In this document: one piece after another, positions 17,403 through 25,008 of the stretch
Numbering within the stretch: the stretch's first letter is position 1
Layout: each line of letters begins with the position of its first letter
From: PKWO01 sp036561005
GTDB taxonomy: Bacteria > Pseudomonadota > Gammaproteobacteria > Burkholderiales > Burkholderiaceae_D
Direction of reading: 5' to 3'
Length of the DNA: 52,954 nucleotides
NCBI GenBank assembly: GCA_036561005.1
Contig: DATBQE010000084.1
Location: 1-52,954 of the forward strand
Notes under the pieces: model-generated
The model's input: the letters and a program-made list of their open reading frames with translations, nothing else
What the model was told of the DNA's origin: nothing
The model's database searches: none
Position numbers and translations under genes: made by a program

Positions 17403-17500
17403 GGCGAGCCTTGTCTGCGGCACTTGCGGGTAATGGCTGTGGCTGCTTCGTTCCCGACCTGACCAGGTTAACCACGCCACAATGCGCAGGGGCCCGCCGA
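17403..17500 (-). ncRNA. ffs: Signal recognition particle RNA, 4.5S type
   Basis: On the minus strand the segment contains GTTAACCTGGTCAGGTCGGG immediately followed by AACGAAGCAGCCAC, the SRP domain IV core (symmetric and asymmetric loops around the Ffh-binding site). The ends pair: 5' GGCGGGCC with 3' GGCTCGCC, with only one wobble, and flanking bases extend the helix. Length is about 98 nt; the ends are set from the pairing and are approximate. The RNA pairs with Ffh for co-translational membrane targeting. It lies between the acyl-CoA dehydrogenase and S9 peptidase genes. The 3' side is followed by TTCTTGTCTT, a loose T-rich stop. Confidence 0.9.
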
Positions 17501-17505
17501 CCCGG

Positions 17506-17511
17506 ATTCTA
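17506..17511 (-). promoter_or_regulatory. Likely -10 box of ffs
   Basis: TAGAAT on the minus strand ends about 6-8 nt before the inferred 5' end of the SRP RNA, the expected distance to a start site. No convincing -35 hexamer was seen at 16-18 nt spacing. Confidence 0.5.
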
Positions 17512-17537
17512 CCAGCAATCGACAGCCCATGCTTGGA

Positions 17538-19568
17538 TTAGTGACTTGAACCCATGTTGGCATCGAGGAATTTCTCGACGCGGGCCCAGAAGTCGAAGCG
17601 ATTTTTCTCCAATATCCAGCCATGCCCTTCTTCCAGGTATTCGACCCACTCGACCTTGTCATTCGTTGCGCGCACGGCGCTGAGAAAATTCTTTCCATGT
17701 GCGAGCGGAACACGGCGATCCGAACCGCCATATGCCATCAAGAGCGGTTGCTTGATGCGGTTGGCGAGATTGACCGGTGATGTGGCCTTCAATTGTTCCG
17801 CATCCTTGATTTGGTCGCCGATCAGAACCGGCATGCCGAAGTGCTGCCACTCGGCAGACATGTCGTTGGACCAATCCGATTGGTACATCAGATTGATATC
17901 CGTCACGCCAACCCATTCAACGCCGCAACGAAACAATTCCGGATCCTTCGCCAACCCCATCAGTGTCGCATAGCCGCCGTAACTGGCGCCCGCGACGGCA
18001 ATACGCTTGGGATCGGCGATCCCTTGGGCAATGGCCCAGCGCGCGCCGTCATCAATATCGTCCTGCATCGCCAGGCCCCATTGTTTCCAGCCGGCCTTGA
18101 AATGCCTGGTGCCATAACCAGTCGTGCCACGATACTCAGGCTGAAGCACGGCGTAACCGCGCGAGGCCAGGAATTGCACCTCCGGATCCCATCTCCATCC
18201 ATCGGCATGCACATACGGGCCGCCATGGACCAGCACCACCAGCGGCAGGTTCTTTTTCGGAACGCCGCGCGGCGTCGTCAGGTAAGCAGGAATGTCCAAC
18301 CCATCACGTCCTTTATAGTGCACCATCGTCATGGCGGACATTTTTTTCGGATCGATATCGGGATGACTGTTACCGATCAAGCTCAAGCTTCCGCTGGCGG
18401 TATCGAACAGGTAAAACATCACCGGCTGCAAATCTGAGTATGAACGCACCAGCACTGTCTCGCGCTTGCTGCTCGCACCGAACGACAAGGTATTGACAGT
18501 GCGCGGCAGCAAGGCGTCGACCGCGTCCTGAATTTTCTTCATCTCGGGATCAAACCAGACTGTGCCTTCGGCGTCGGTTTCGTAATGCACGCCCACCAGT
18601 ATTTTGCGCACGTTGTCAAATACCAGCGACCCATGGAAGTCATAGCCGTCGGCGGCAATCAGCGGCTCCGGCTCGATCGCATTCTTTTCAAAATCATAGC
18701 GATAGATGGCGTTGGTATCGCGCCCGTTGTGCGCCTCGACATAGAGCTTGCCGTCGGGACCGAAGCCATAGGGCGCAAATCCGCCAGCACCAGTGTAAGC
18801 TTCGAACGAAGCCAGTTTGCGCCATTTGTCGGTGGCCGGGTCGCGATAAAATATTTCCGAAATCCCGTCATGCAGTGTTTCATTGATGCGCGGCACACCG
18901 GCTGCGTCTATCACCCATTCCACAGTATCGCCAGGCCGGTCGTAAGCACTAGCCCGCCCGGTTTTTGTGTTGAGCGTCAGCAGGCGAATTGCCCTCAAAT
19001 CTCTCGCAACGTCGAATACCGTCTGCTCGACAAAGATATCGTCGCTCTTGCCGGAGCGGTCAACCGCTTTGAAAAACGTATTTCCCGGCAATACCAGATT
19101 CTTGATGCTGGTTCCGGTTGTATCAGCTTGCCAGGGACTGCGCTCCACCAACATGCGCGCCTCGCCGCCATCCCGATTGACTGCAAACAACCCCGGATAA
19201 TATCGCACCTCTCCGGCCGCTGTCCGCCGGTCAGTCGTGCTGAACACCAGACGCTGGCTGTTGACCCAATGGAAGTCTCCGATATCCGCATTTTTGGCCG
19301 ACCCGACCACGTCGACCTGCTTGCTGGCCAAATCCATCACCGCCAGGACCAAACGCCCCTCCCTGCCAGTTGCCAGCATGCCTACAGCCTTTCCGTCCGG
19401 GGACAATTTGGCATCGACAAATCGAGCGTGGGAGAAAAAACTCTGCGTTGGCGTCAAGGCTGTCTCGCCATATGCCGAACCTGTCGCAAAAAGAGTTACA
19501 AAAGACAGCGCGGTGCCCAAGGCGCGAAGCGAAACCGAAGCGCGCAATAAAAATAAATTTGGAAACAT
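17538..19568 (-). CDS. S9-family serine peptidase (acylaminoacyl/dipeptidyl peptidase type)
   Basis: 676 aa from the ATG at 19568. Residues 1-35 look like a Sec signal peptide with a likely cut near SAYG/ETAL, so the enzyme is probably periplasmic. Residues about 40-400 form the beta-propeller-like domain (KLSPDGKAVGMLA, VNSQRLVF). The C-terminal alpha/beta-hydrolase contains the nucleophile in AVAGASYGGYATLMG (S529), Asp in GGSDRRVPLAHG (D617) and His in EEGHGWI (H649): a complete triad. It cleaves short peptides. An oxyanion-type LVVLVHGGPYVHADGW precedes the triad. The gene appears monocistronic, with ffs downstream on the same strand. The start is uncertain because no Shine-Dalgarno is evident. 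Confidence 0.92.
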   Translation of the reverse strand: MFPNLFLLRASVSLRALGTALSFVTLFATGSAYGETALTPTQSFFSHARFVDAKLSPDGKAVGMLATGREGRLVLAVMDLASKQVDVVGSAKNADIGDFHWVNSQRLVFSTTDRRTAAGEVRYYPGLFAVNRDGGEARMLVERSPWQADTTGTSIKNLVLPGNTFFKAVDRSGKSDDIFVEQTVFDVARDLRAIRLLTLNTKTGRASAYDRPGDTVEWVIDAAGVPRINETLHDGISEIFYRDPATDKWRKLASFEAYTGAGGFAPYGFGPDGKLYVEAHNGRDTNAIYRYDFEKNAIEPEPLIAADGYDFHGSLVFDNVRKILVGVHYETDAEGTVWFDPEMKKIQDAVDALLPRTVNTLSFGASSKRETVLVRSYSDLQPVMFYLFDTASGSLSLIGNSHPDIDPKKMSAMTMVHYKGRDGLDIPAYLTTPRGVPKKNLPLVVLVHGGPYVHADGWRWDPEVQFLASRGYAVLQPEYRGTTGYGTRHFKAGWKQWGLAMQDDIDDGARWAIAQGIADPKRIAVAGASYGGYATLMGLAKDPELFRCGVEWVGVTDINLMYQSDWSNDMSAEWQHFGMPVLIGDQIKDAEQLKATSPVNLANRIKQPLLMAYGGSDRRVPLAHGKNFLSAVRATNDKVEWVEYLEEGHGWILEKNRFDFWARVEKFLDANMGSSH

Positions 19569-19604
19569 GTCGGGAAAATAAAATTTGGCGGGCCGAAAAT
19601 CTGG

Positions 19605-19739
19605 TCAAGCTTGGCTCGGCGAGAGCAATAATTGCACAACGCTAACCAATTGTCGCATGGCGATATTAACAAGTCCATCATTGGGGGAACTGGCTCCCGA
19701 GCAGCCGGCCACGCCGCCCAGGAGCGCCTTCAATTTCAT
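19605..19739 (-). CDS. Small ORF coupled to ubiD, lipoprotein-like
   Basis: 44 codons reading MKLKALLGGVAGCSGASSPN then DGLVNIAMRQLV and a hydrophobic tail. The ATG begins immediately after the ubiD stop codon (CTG TAG ATG), so translation by re-initiation is possible. The start looks like a minimal lipoprotein signal: Lys-rich n-region, short hydrophobic core and VAGC as a lipobox with Cys13. The core is short for a signal peptide and no homologue is recalled, so it may be chance. The rest of the 171-bp gap to the peptidase gene has no other feature. Confidence 0.35.
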   Translation of the reverse strand: MKLKALLGGVAGCSGASSPNDGLVNIAMRQLVSVVQLLLSPSQA

Positions 19740-21224
19740 CTACAGGCCCAATTCCTGCCAAATCCCATCCACTTTCGCTTTCACTTCCGGACTCATGCTG
19801 ATGGTCCGACCCCACTCGCGGTTGGTTTCTCCCGGCCATTTGTTGGTGGCATCGATCCCCATCTTGCTACCCAAACCGCTGACCGGCGAGGCGAAGTCCA
19901 GATAGTCGATCGGCGTATTATCGGCAAGAACCGTGTCGCGTGACGGGTCGACACGCGTGGTGATGGCCCAGATCACTTCCTTCCAGTCGCGGATATTGAC
20001 GTCTTCATCAACCACCACAATGAACTTGGTATACATGAACTGGCGCAGGAAGCTCCACACGCCGAACATCACGCGCTTGGCATGGCCGGCATAGGATTTC
20101 TTCATCTGCACCACGGCCATACGATAGCTACAACCTTCGGGCGGCAGGTAAAAGTCGGTGATCTCCGCGAATTGTTTTTGTAACAAGGGAACGAATACCT
20201 CGTTGAGCGCCAAACCGAGGATGGCCGGCTCATCAGGTGGCTTGCCTGTATACGTAGAATGGTAGATCGGGTCGCGCCGCATCGTGATGCGGTCAATGGT
20301 GAACACCGGGAATTGGTCCTGCTCATTATAGTAGCCGGTATGATCACCGAATGGTCCCTCCAGCGCATGTTCATATCCGCTCGGGTGGCTGGTATCCGGA
20401 TAGATATGGCCCTCCAGCACGATTTCTGCCGACGCCGGCACACGTAACTCGCTGCCGATTGCCTTGACCAATTCGGTCCGACTGCCACGCAACAGGCCGG
20501 CAAATTGGTATTCAGACAAGCTATCCGGCACCGGCGTGACGGCGCCCAGTATGGTCGCCGGGTCCGCGCCAAGCGCGACGGCAATTGGATAAGGCCGCCC
20601 CGGATTGACTGCGCCGTGCTCGCGGAAATCAAGCGCCCCGCCACGGTGGGCAAGCCAGCGCATAATGACTTTGTTCGGACCCAGCACTTGCTGTCTATAT
20701 ATACCCAGATTTTGCCGTTTCTTGTGCGGACCTTTGGTGATGACCAGTCCCCATGTAATCAAAGGCGCCACATCGCCCGGCCAGCAATGCTGGATTGGCA
20801 ACTTCGCCAGGTCCACGTCTTGTCCTTCCCAGACGATATCCTGGCAAGGCGCGCTTCGATGTTCCTTGGGGGCCATATCCCACAAGGATTTCAGCAGACT
20901 ACCCAAGCCCAGCACATCCTTGAAGCCAGCCGGCGCCTGCGGTTCCTTGAGCATCGCCAGTACGTGGCCGATGCGACGCAGCTCGTTCACATCGTCGGCC
21001 CCCATACCGAGGGCCACACGGCGGGTTGTGCCAAATAGATTGCCCAATACCGGCATGCTGTGCCCGGCCGGATTCTCGAACAAGAGTGCCGGACCACCCG
21101 CACGCAAGGTGCGATCACACACTTCGGTCATCTCCAAATAAGGAGAAATTGGCAAAGAAACACGTTTTAACTCGCCCATTTTTTGCAATTGGGCAATAAA
21201 GTCGCGCAAATCTGAATATTTCAT
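19740..21224 (-). CDS. ubiD: 4-hydroxy-3-polyprenylbenzoate decarboxylase UbiD
   Basis: 494 aa, full length for the family. Uses prenylated FMN to decarboxylate 4-hydroxy-3-polyprenylbenzoate in ubiquinone synthesis; cytosolic or membrane-associated. Seen: MKYSDLRDFIAQLQKMGELK at the N-terminus, GPALLFENPAGHSMPVLGNL, NLGIYRQQVLGPNKVIMRWL (prFMN and metal region), then EHALEGPFGDHTGYYNEQDQ, which holds the catalytic E-x-P-F-G-D-H motif. The prenyltransferase-type partner UbiX is not in the window. The promoter lies in the divergent 493-bp region shared with the transglycosylase gene. Confidence 0.96.
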   Translation of the reverse strand: MKYSDLRDFIAQLQKMGELKRVSLPISPYLEMTEVCDRTLRAGGPALLFENPAGHSMPVLGNLFGTTRRVALGMGADDVNELRRIGHVLAMLKEPQAPAGFKDVLGLGSLLKSLWDMAPKEHRSAPCQDIVWEGQDVDLAKLPIQHCWPGDVAPLITWGLVITKGPHKKRQNLGIYRQQVLGPNKVIMRWLAHRGGALDFREHGAVNPGRPYPIAVALGADPATILGAVTPVPDSLSEYQFAGLLRGSRTELVKAIGSELRVPASAEIVLEGHIYPDTSHPSGYEHALEGPFGDHTGYYNEQDQFPVFTIDRITMRRDPIYHSTYTGKPPDEPAILGLALNEVFVPLLQKQFAEITDFYLPPEGCSYRMAVVQMKKSYAGHAKRVMFGVWSFLRQFMYTKFIVVVDEDVNIRDWKEVIWAITTRVDPSRDTVLADNTPIDYLDFASPVSGLGSKMGIDATNKWPGETNREWGRTISMSPEVKAKVDGIWQELGL

Positions 21225-21357
21225 AATTTTTTCGTATTTTTTGACTGTCGACTCTACTTCTCAACTCGTTTAGCCAAGTAATTGATTTTATTGAACTTTG
21301 CTGCGATGCAGCGAGAAAAGTAAGACATAAAAGTTATAGAAAATCATTTTAATAGTA

Positions 21358-21386
21358 TTGACTCGATATAAACCGCCTCCTACAAT
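21358..21386 (+). promoter_or_regulatory. Strong sigma70-type promoter
   Basis: TTGACT (21358-21363), a 17-nt spacer and TACAAT (21381-21386), one mismatch each to the TTGACA and TATAAT consensus hexamers with ideal spacing. It points toward the lytic transglycosylase gene, with transcription expected to start near 21393. The start codon is about 325 nt further on. Confidence 0.7.
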
Positions 21387-21392
21387 GCGTTC

Positions 21393-21717
21393 AACTTGAT
21401 GGAGAGGTGGAACTTCGGAGACCGAATAACCCACTAAATGCGGTGCTCATCAATTCACGGGATCGGGGTCCCACATAACATTTTAAGGAGTGTTTTCAAA
21501 AGGCGTCAGCCTTCTCCCCGAAAAAGTTTGCCACTGACAATGCGCCATTGCCGCTATCAGTGTAACGACATCCGCGGATGTCTATGCAAACGATCCGACG
21601 ACTGCCGGGTGCGCTCACCGCAACGGCAGCCGATGTTTCTGACTAACGGCAGGCAGTAATCCAGGCAGGAAGCTCTGCAGGGGCCTTTGCATGCCGCGAC
21701 TATTCAGAGGAGTTTGA
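21393..21717 (+). other. Long structured leader upstream of the transglycosylase gene
   Basis: Roughly 325 nt of untranslated-looking sequence between promoter and start codon. Visible potential hairpins, in order: TTCGG-AGA-CCGAA (about 21413), GGGAT...GTCCC (about 21459), AAGGC-GTCA-GCCTT (about 21500), the 16-bp perfect palindrome GACATCCGCGGATGTC (21567-21582), and CTGCC/GGCAG arms around 21601-21632. An ORF at 21438-21659 exists but has no protein-like character. It may be a regulatory leader or an independent small RNA. It matches no riboswitch class I know. Confidence 0.45.
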
Positions 21718-22704
21718 ATGCTAAGTCGATTGAATGGGGTGAATCTGTATCTCACCCAACTGCGCGCCCAGTTGCCAATGCAGCCGGCCGCCCTGGCTAC
21801 ACTAGTTCGCAACAGCGGCAAAATCGCCATCACCACTGCCCATCGCACCTTGCTGGTTCTCGGCGTATCCGCCATTACCGCCCTGTGCATGATGTTTTTT
21901 AACCCGACACTGGCAGACCGCCTCAAGGCTGTGTCGCCATTTGCAGAACCTGTCAAAGTGCAGCAAGCTGCCCTGACGGCGCCGGCGCTGAACGATTTGC
22001 TCGATGCACCGGCGCCGGCCAAAGCCGCCGCACCCACACCTGCCAGCACAGCATTGTTGAGTGACGAAGATTTGAAGCGGCTCGGCACGACGCAGCAACA
22101 GCAATGGGTTACCAACTGGCTGTCGAAGCGCTATCACGTCGCGGGCGATGCCGCTGATATGGTGGTTTCCGCCTCCTATGTAACGGCGCGTGAAACCAAG
22201 CTCGACCCACTGTTGATCCTGGCCGTCATGTGCATCGAATCGGGCTTGAATCCTTTCGCCGAAAGTTCGGTAGGGGCGCAGGGTTTGATGCAGGTCATGT
22301 CCAAAATCCACCGGGCGCGCTTCGAGGAGTTGGGCGGAGTCAAAGCAGCCTTGAACCCGGTCGCCAATATCCGCGTCGGCGCCATGATCCTGCGCGATTT
22401 CGTCGTGCGCGGCGGATCCGTTGAGGCAGGATTGAAACTGTACGTTGGCGCCGCCGCGTTTGACAATGACGCAGGTTATGGCGCCAAAGTAATGGCCGAA
22501 TACCATCGTCTGCAGGCGGTTGCGGCCGGCAAGAGCGTGCCGACCGCATTTGCTCCAATCATGACGACCGCGCTGAAACAGCATGCCATCGAGAGCGAGA
22601 GCGATATCAAGGCAGAACAGCAGGCCGAAAAGCAGGAGCCTGCCGCCGCCGCAATCGATACGACCCCGCCGGGCGAGAAGCCACGGCAACTGGCAGCACT
22701 ATAA
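21718..22704 (+). CDS. Lytic transglycosylase (SLT domain), membrane-anchored
   Basis: 328 aa; ATG at 21718 with AGAGGAG about 6 nt upstream. Cleaves the MurNAc-GlcNAc bond of peptidoglycan to form 1,6-anhydroMurNAc. One membrane anchor at about residues 40-62 (TLLVLGVSAITALCMMFF), then a Pro/Ala-rich periplasmic linker. The SLT domain at about 160-265 has the catalytic Glu in VMCIESGLNPFAESS followed by VGAQGLMQVM, both hallmark motifs. The C-terminus is Ala/Glu/Pro-rich and probably disordered. The usual SLT motif AYNAG is replaced by YVGAAAFDN. Monocistronic, with a strong terminator 18 bp after the stop. Confidence 0.92.
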   Translation: MLSRLNGVNLYLTQLRAQLPMQPAALATLVRNSGKIAITTAHRTLLVLGVSAITALCMMFFNPTLADRLKAVSPFAEPVKVQQAALTAPALNDLLDAPAPAKAAAPTPASTALLSDEDLKRLGTTQQQQWVTNWLSKRYHVAGDAADMVVSASYVTARETKLDPLLILAVMCIESGLNPFAESSVGAQGLMQVMSKIHRARFEELGGVKAALNPVANIRVGAMILRDFVVRGGSVEAGLKLYVGAAAFDNDAGYGAKVMAEYHRLQAVAAGKSVPTAFAPIMTTALKQHAIESESDIKAEQQAEKQEPAAAAIDTTPPGEKPRQLAAL

Positions 22705-22722
22705 TACTCGGGGTAGTAAACG

Positions 22723-22750
22723 AAAGGCCGGTCGCATGCGACCGGCCTTT
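22723..22750. terminator. Bidirectional intrinsic terminator
   Basis: AAAGGCCGGTCGCA followed by TGCGACCGGCCTTT is a 28-bp perfect palindrome between convergent genes. It gives CTTTTAC on the plus strand and CTTTCGTTT on the minus strand, so it can stop both the transglycosylase and the aminotransferase transcripts. Confidence 0.88.
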
Positions 22751-22773
22751 TACTTTGTTCGCCCGATGCGAGC

Positions 22774-23967
22774 TTAGTTCGCCTTGCGTGCGGCAAAAAA
22801 CCGTCGCATGCGCGCTACCGCCTCCTGCAGATTTTCAAGCGAAGTCGCGTAAGACAGGCGAATGTAGTTGTGTTCGGTATGGGGACCGAAATCTAGTCCC
22901 GGGACCAGCACCACGCCGGCTTCTTCCAGTAACTCGATGGTCAGGCGGTCAGCATCGTCTGACAGGGCCGAACAATCGGCATAAACATAAAACGCGCCGT
23001 CCGGCATCACCGGCACCTTGAAGCCCAGTTCGCGCAGGGCCGGCACGATGTAATCGCGGCGGCGCCTGAATTCCGCCTTGCGCTCTTCATAAATAGCGAT
23101 CGATTCGGGCAGGAAACAGGCTACGCCGGCGTGCTGGGCAATCGAAGAGGGGCAGATGAACAGGTTTTGTGCCAGCTTCTCGATCGCCGATACCATATGT
23201 TCCGGCACGACCAGCCAACCGAGACGCCATCCTGTCATGTTGAAGTATTTTGAGAAGCTGTTGATGACGACGATATCGTCGCCCAGCGACAGGGCCGAAA
23301 ACGGTTCCGCCTCGTAGCTCAGCCCCTGGTAAATCTCGTCGACGATGGTGAAGCCGTTGCGCGAGCGCACGGTTTTTACAATTTTGGCCAATTCGTCGTG
23401 CGCGATTGAGGTGCCGGTCGGATTCGATGGCGAGGCCAGCAGTACGCCGCGCGTCATCGCCGTCCAGTGTTCGCGCACCATCTCATCCGACAACTGAAAT
23501 CGCTGTTCGGGTCCGCTGGCGACCATTTTCGCCTTGCCGTCAAAGGCGGCGACGAAATGCCGATTGCAGGGATAGGACGGGTCGGGCATCAGCACTTCCG
23601 TGCCGGGGTCGACCAAGGCCGCGCAGGCAAGCAGCAGGGCTGCCGATGCTCCGGCCGTGATAATGATGCGGGAGCTTGGAATCTCCAGGCCGAATACCTC
23701 GCGGTAATGGCCTGCCACTGCCTCTCTCAGGGCCGGTATGCCGGTCGCGGATGTATATTGCAGGCGCCCGTCTGCCATGGCACGCGTGGCGGCGGCTACC
23801 ACGGGCGGCGGCGCGGTGAAATCCGGCTCGCCGATGCCCATATGGATGATGTGGCGCCCTTGCTGCTCAAGCGCCGCAGCCTTTTTGACCAGTTCCATGA
23901 CATGGAATGGCGCAATGTGACCCAGGCGCCTCGCGAGCGCGGCCAATTTATGCTGCGAATCTGTCAT
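22774..23967 (-). CDS. Class I/II PLP-dependent aminotransferase
   Basis: 397 aa from the ATG at 23967 (MTDSQHKLAALARRLGHIAP); the open frame extends to 24096 without family sequence. Seen: VKKAAALEQQGRHIIHMGIG then EPDF, YTSATGIPALREAVAGHY, the PLP-Lys segment VINSFSKYFNMTGWRLGWLV, and the late NYIRLSYATS containing the substrate-carboxylate Arg. Transfers amino groups to a 2-oxo acid; specificity cannot be fixed, as the family includes aspartate, alanine and aromatic enzymes. It lies 37 bp downstream of nusB in the same direction, likely the end of a ribB-ribH-nusB-aminotransferase operon. Confidence 0.92.
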   Translation of the reverse strand: MTDSQHKLAALARRLGHIAPFHVMELVKKAAALEQQGRHIIHMGIGEPDFTAPPPVVAAATRAMADGRLQYTSATGIPALREAVAGHYREVFGLEIPSSRIIITAGASAALLLACAALVDPGTEVLMPDPSYPCNRHFVAAFDGKAKMVASGPEQRFQLSDEMVREHWTAMTRGVLLASPSNPTGTSIAHDELAKIVKTVRSRNGFTIVDEIYQGLSYEAEPFSALSLGDDIVVINSFSKYFNMTGWRLGWLVVPEHMVSAIEKLAQNLFICPSSIAQHAGVACFLPESIAIYEERKAEFRRRRDYIVPALRELGFKVPVMPDGAFYVYADCSALSDDADRLTIELLEEAGVVLVPGLDFGPHTEHNYIRLSYATSLENLQEAVARMRRFFAARKAN

Positions 23968-24004
23968 GACTGGAATGGAAGCCTGCGGAAGTTTCAGGTT
24001 TGGC

Positions 24005-24469
24005 CTATTGGCCGGAACCGGCCTCGACCTGGCGAGCCTTCGCAGCCAACTTGTCGAGCACGCCATTGACGTATTTATGGCCATCGATGCCGCCAAACGA
24101 CTTGGTCAGTTCGACCGCCTCATTGATCACCACCTTGTATGGGATCTCGATGTGGTTCTTCAATTCGAATGCGCCGATCAGCAGTGCGGCGTGTTCGACC
24201 GGAGACAACTGGTCGATGGGACGATCAATCAAGGGCGCGAGGTCGCCGCGCAACTGTGCCGCGCCTCGCAGCACGCCGTGCAGCAGTGAATCGAAATGCT
24301 CCGCATCGGCCTTTTCAAATCCGTGCGCCTCACGGATATGCGCTTCAATCGCCCCCGCGTCTTCCTTGTTCAACAGCCATTCATAGATTCCCTGCAAGGC
24401 GAATTCACGCGCGCGATGACGCGGCGTGCGGTTCTTGTTCGGGTTGGCGTGGACGGATTTTTCGGTCAT
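24005..24469 (-). CDS. nusB: Transcription antitermination factor NusB
   Basis: 154 aa from the ATG at 24469 (MTEKSVHANPNKNRTPRHRA); an upstream TTG at 24496 is a less likely start. All-helical RNA-binding protein that, with NusE/S10, binds boxA of rRNA leaders. Family motifs: ARGE-like RHRAREFALQGIYEWLL near the N-terminus, LSPVEHAALLIGAFELKNHI, VINEAVELTKSFGGIDGHKY and VNGVLDKLA. It follows ribH by 39 bp, the widespread ribH-nusB arrangement. Confidence 0.97.
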   Translation of the reverse strand: MTEKSVHANPNKNRTPRHRAREFALQGIYEWLLNKEDAGAIEAHIREAHGFEKADAEHFDSLLHGVLRGAAQLRGDLAPLIDRPIDQLSPVEHAALLIGAFELKNHIEIPYKVVINEAVELTKSFGGIDGHKYVNGVLDKLAAKARQVEAGSGQ

Positions 24470-24508
24470 GGTGGGTAGCGGAATCTGCAGAGGCAAAATG
24501 GATATACG

Positions 24509-24994
24509 TTATTCTTCTTCGGTGGCTTCAGCCAACTCTTCCAGGGCGAGAGAAAGATTTGCCATCTCCACCGCGACGCGAGCAGCATCGGTGCCCTTTT
24601 CTGCCATGCGCGCTTCCGCCTGCTCGTCGGTGTCAGTAGTCAGGACGGCGTTGGCGACCGGGATACCAAAGTCTAATGCCACACGGGTGATACCAGCGCC
24701 CGACTCGTTCGATACCAGTTCGAAATGGTAGGTCTCGCCACGAATGACAGCGCCGATTGCGACCAGTGCATCGAACTGCATGGTTTCAGCCATTTTTTGC
24801 AAGGCCAGCGGAATTTCCAGCGCACCGGGCACGGTCACTTGCAGCACATCTTCGTCAGCCACGCCAAGATGCTTCAACTCCGCCAGACACGCCGAAAGCA
24901 GCCCATGGCACACGTCTTCATTGAAACGCGCCTGCACGATACCGATACGCAAACCTTCGCCGTTAAGGTTGGTTTCGTAAATTCCTGTCGTCAT
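24509..24994 (-). CDS. ribH: 6,7-dimethyl-8-ribityllumazine synthase
   Basis: 161 aa from the ATG at 24994, with GAGGGA 6 nt upstream (a GTG at 25012 is in frame but less likely). Condenses 5-amino-6-ribitylamino-uracil with dihydroxybutanone phosphate; forms pentamers or icosahedra. Motifs: GIVQARFNEDVCHGL, VTVPGALEIPLALQKMAE, AIGAVIRGETYHFELVSNES, containing the catalytic His region, and the FGIPVANAVLTTDT substrate loop. The C-terminus is unusually acidic. Start 14 bp after the ribBA stop, so co-translated with it. Confidence 0.97.
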   Translation of the reverse strand: MTTGIYETNLNGEGLRIGIVQARFNEDVCHGLLSACLAELKHLGVADEDVLQVTVPGALEIPLALQKMAETMQFDALVAIGAVIRGETYHFELVSNESGAGITRVALDFGIPVANAVLTTDTDEQAEARMAEKGTDAARVAVEMANLSLALEELAEATEEE

Positions 24995-25008
24995 GATATT
25001 TCCCTCGT

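Noticed and set aside
21438..21659. 73-aa ORF in the transglycosylase leader
   Set aside because: Arg/Cys-rich, no ribosome site, overlaps several hairpins; looks like a chance ORF.
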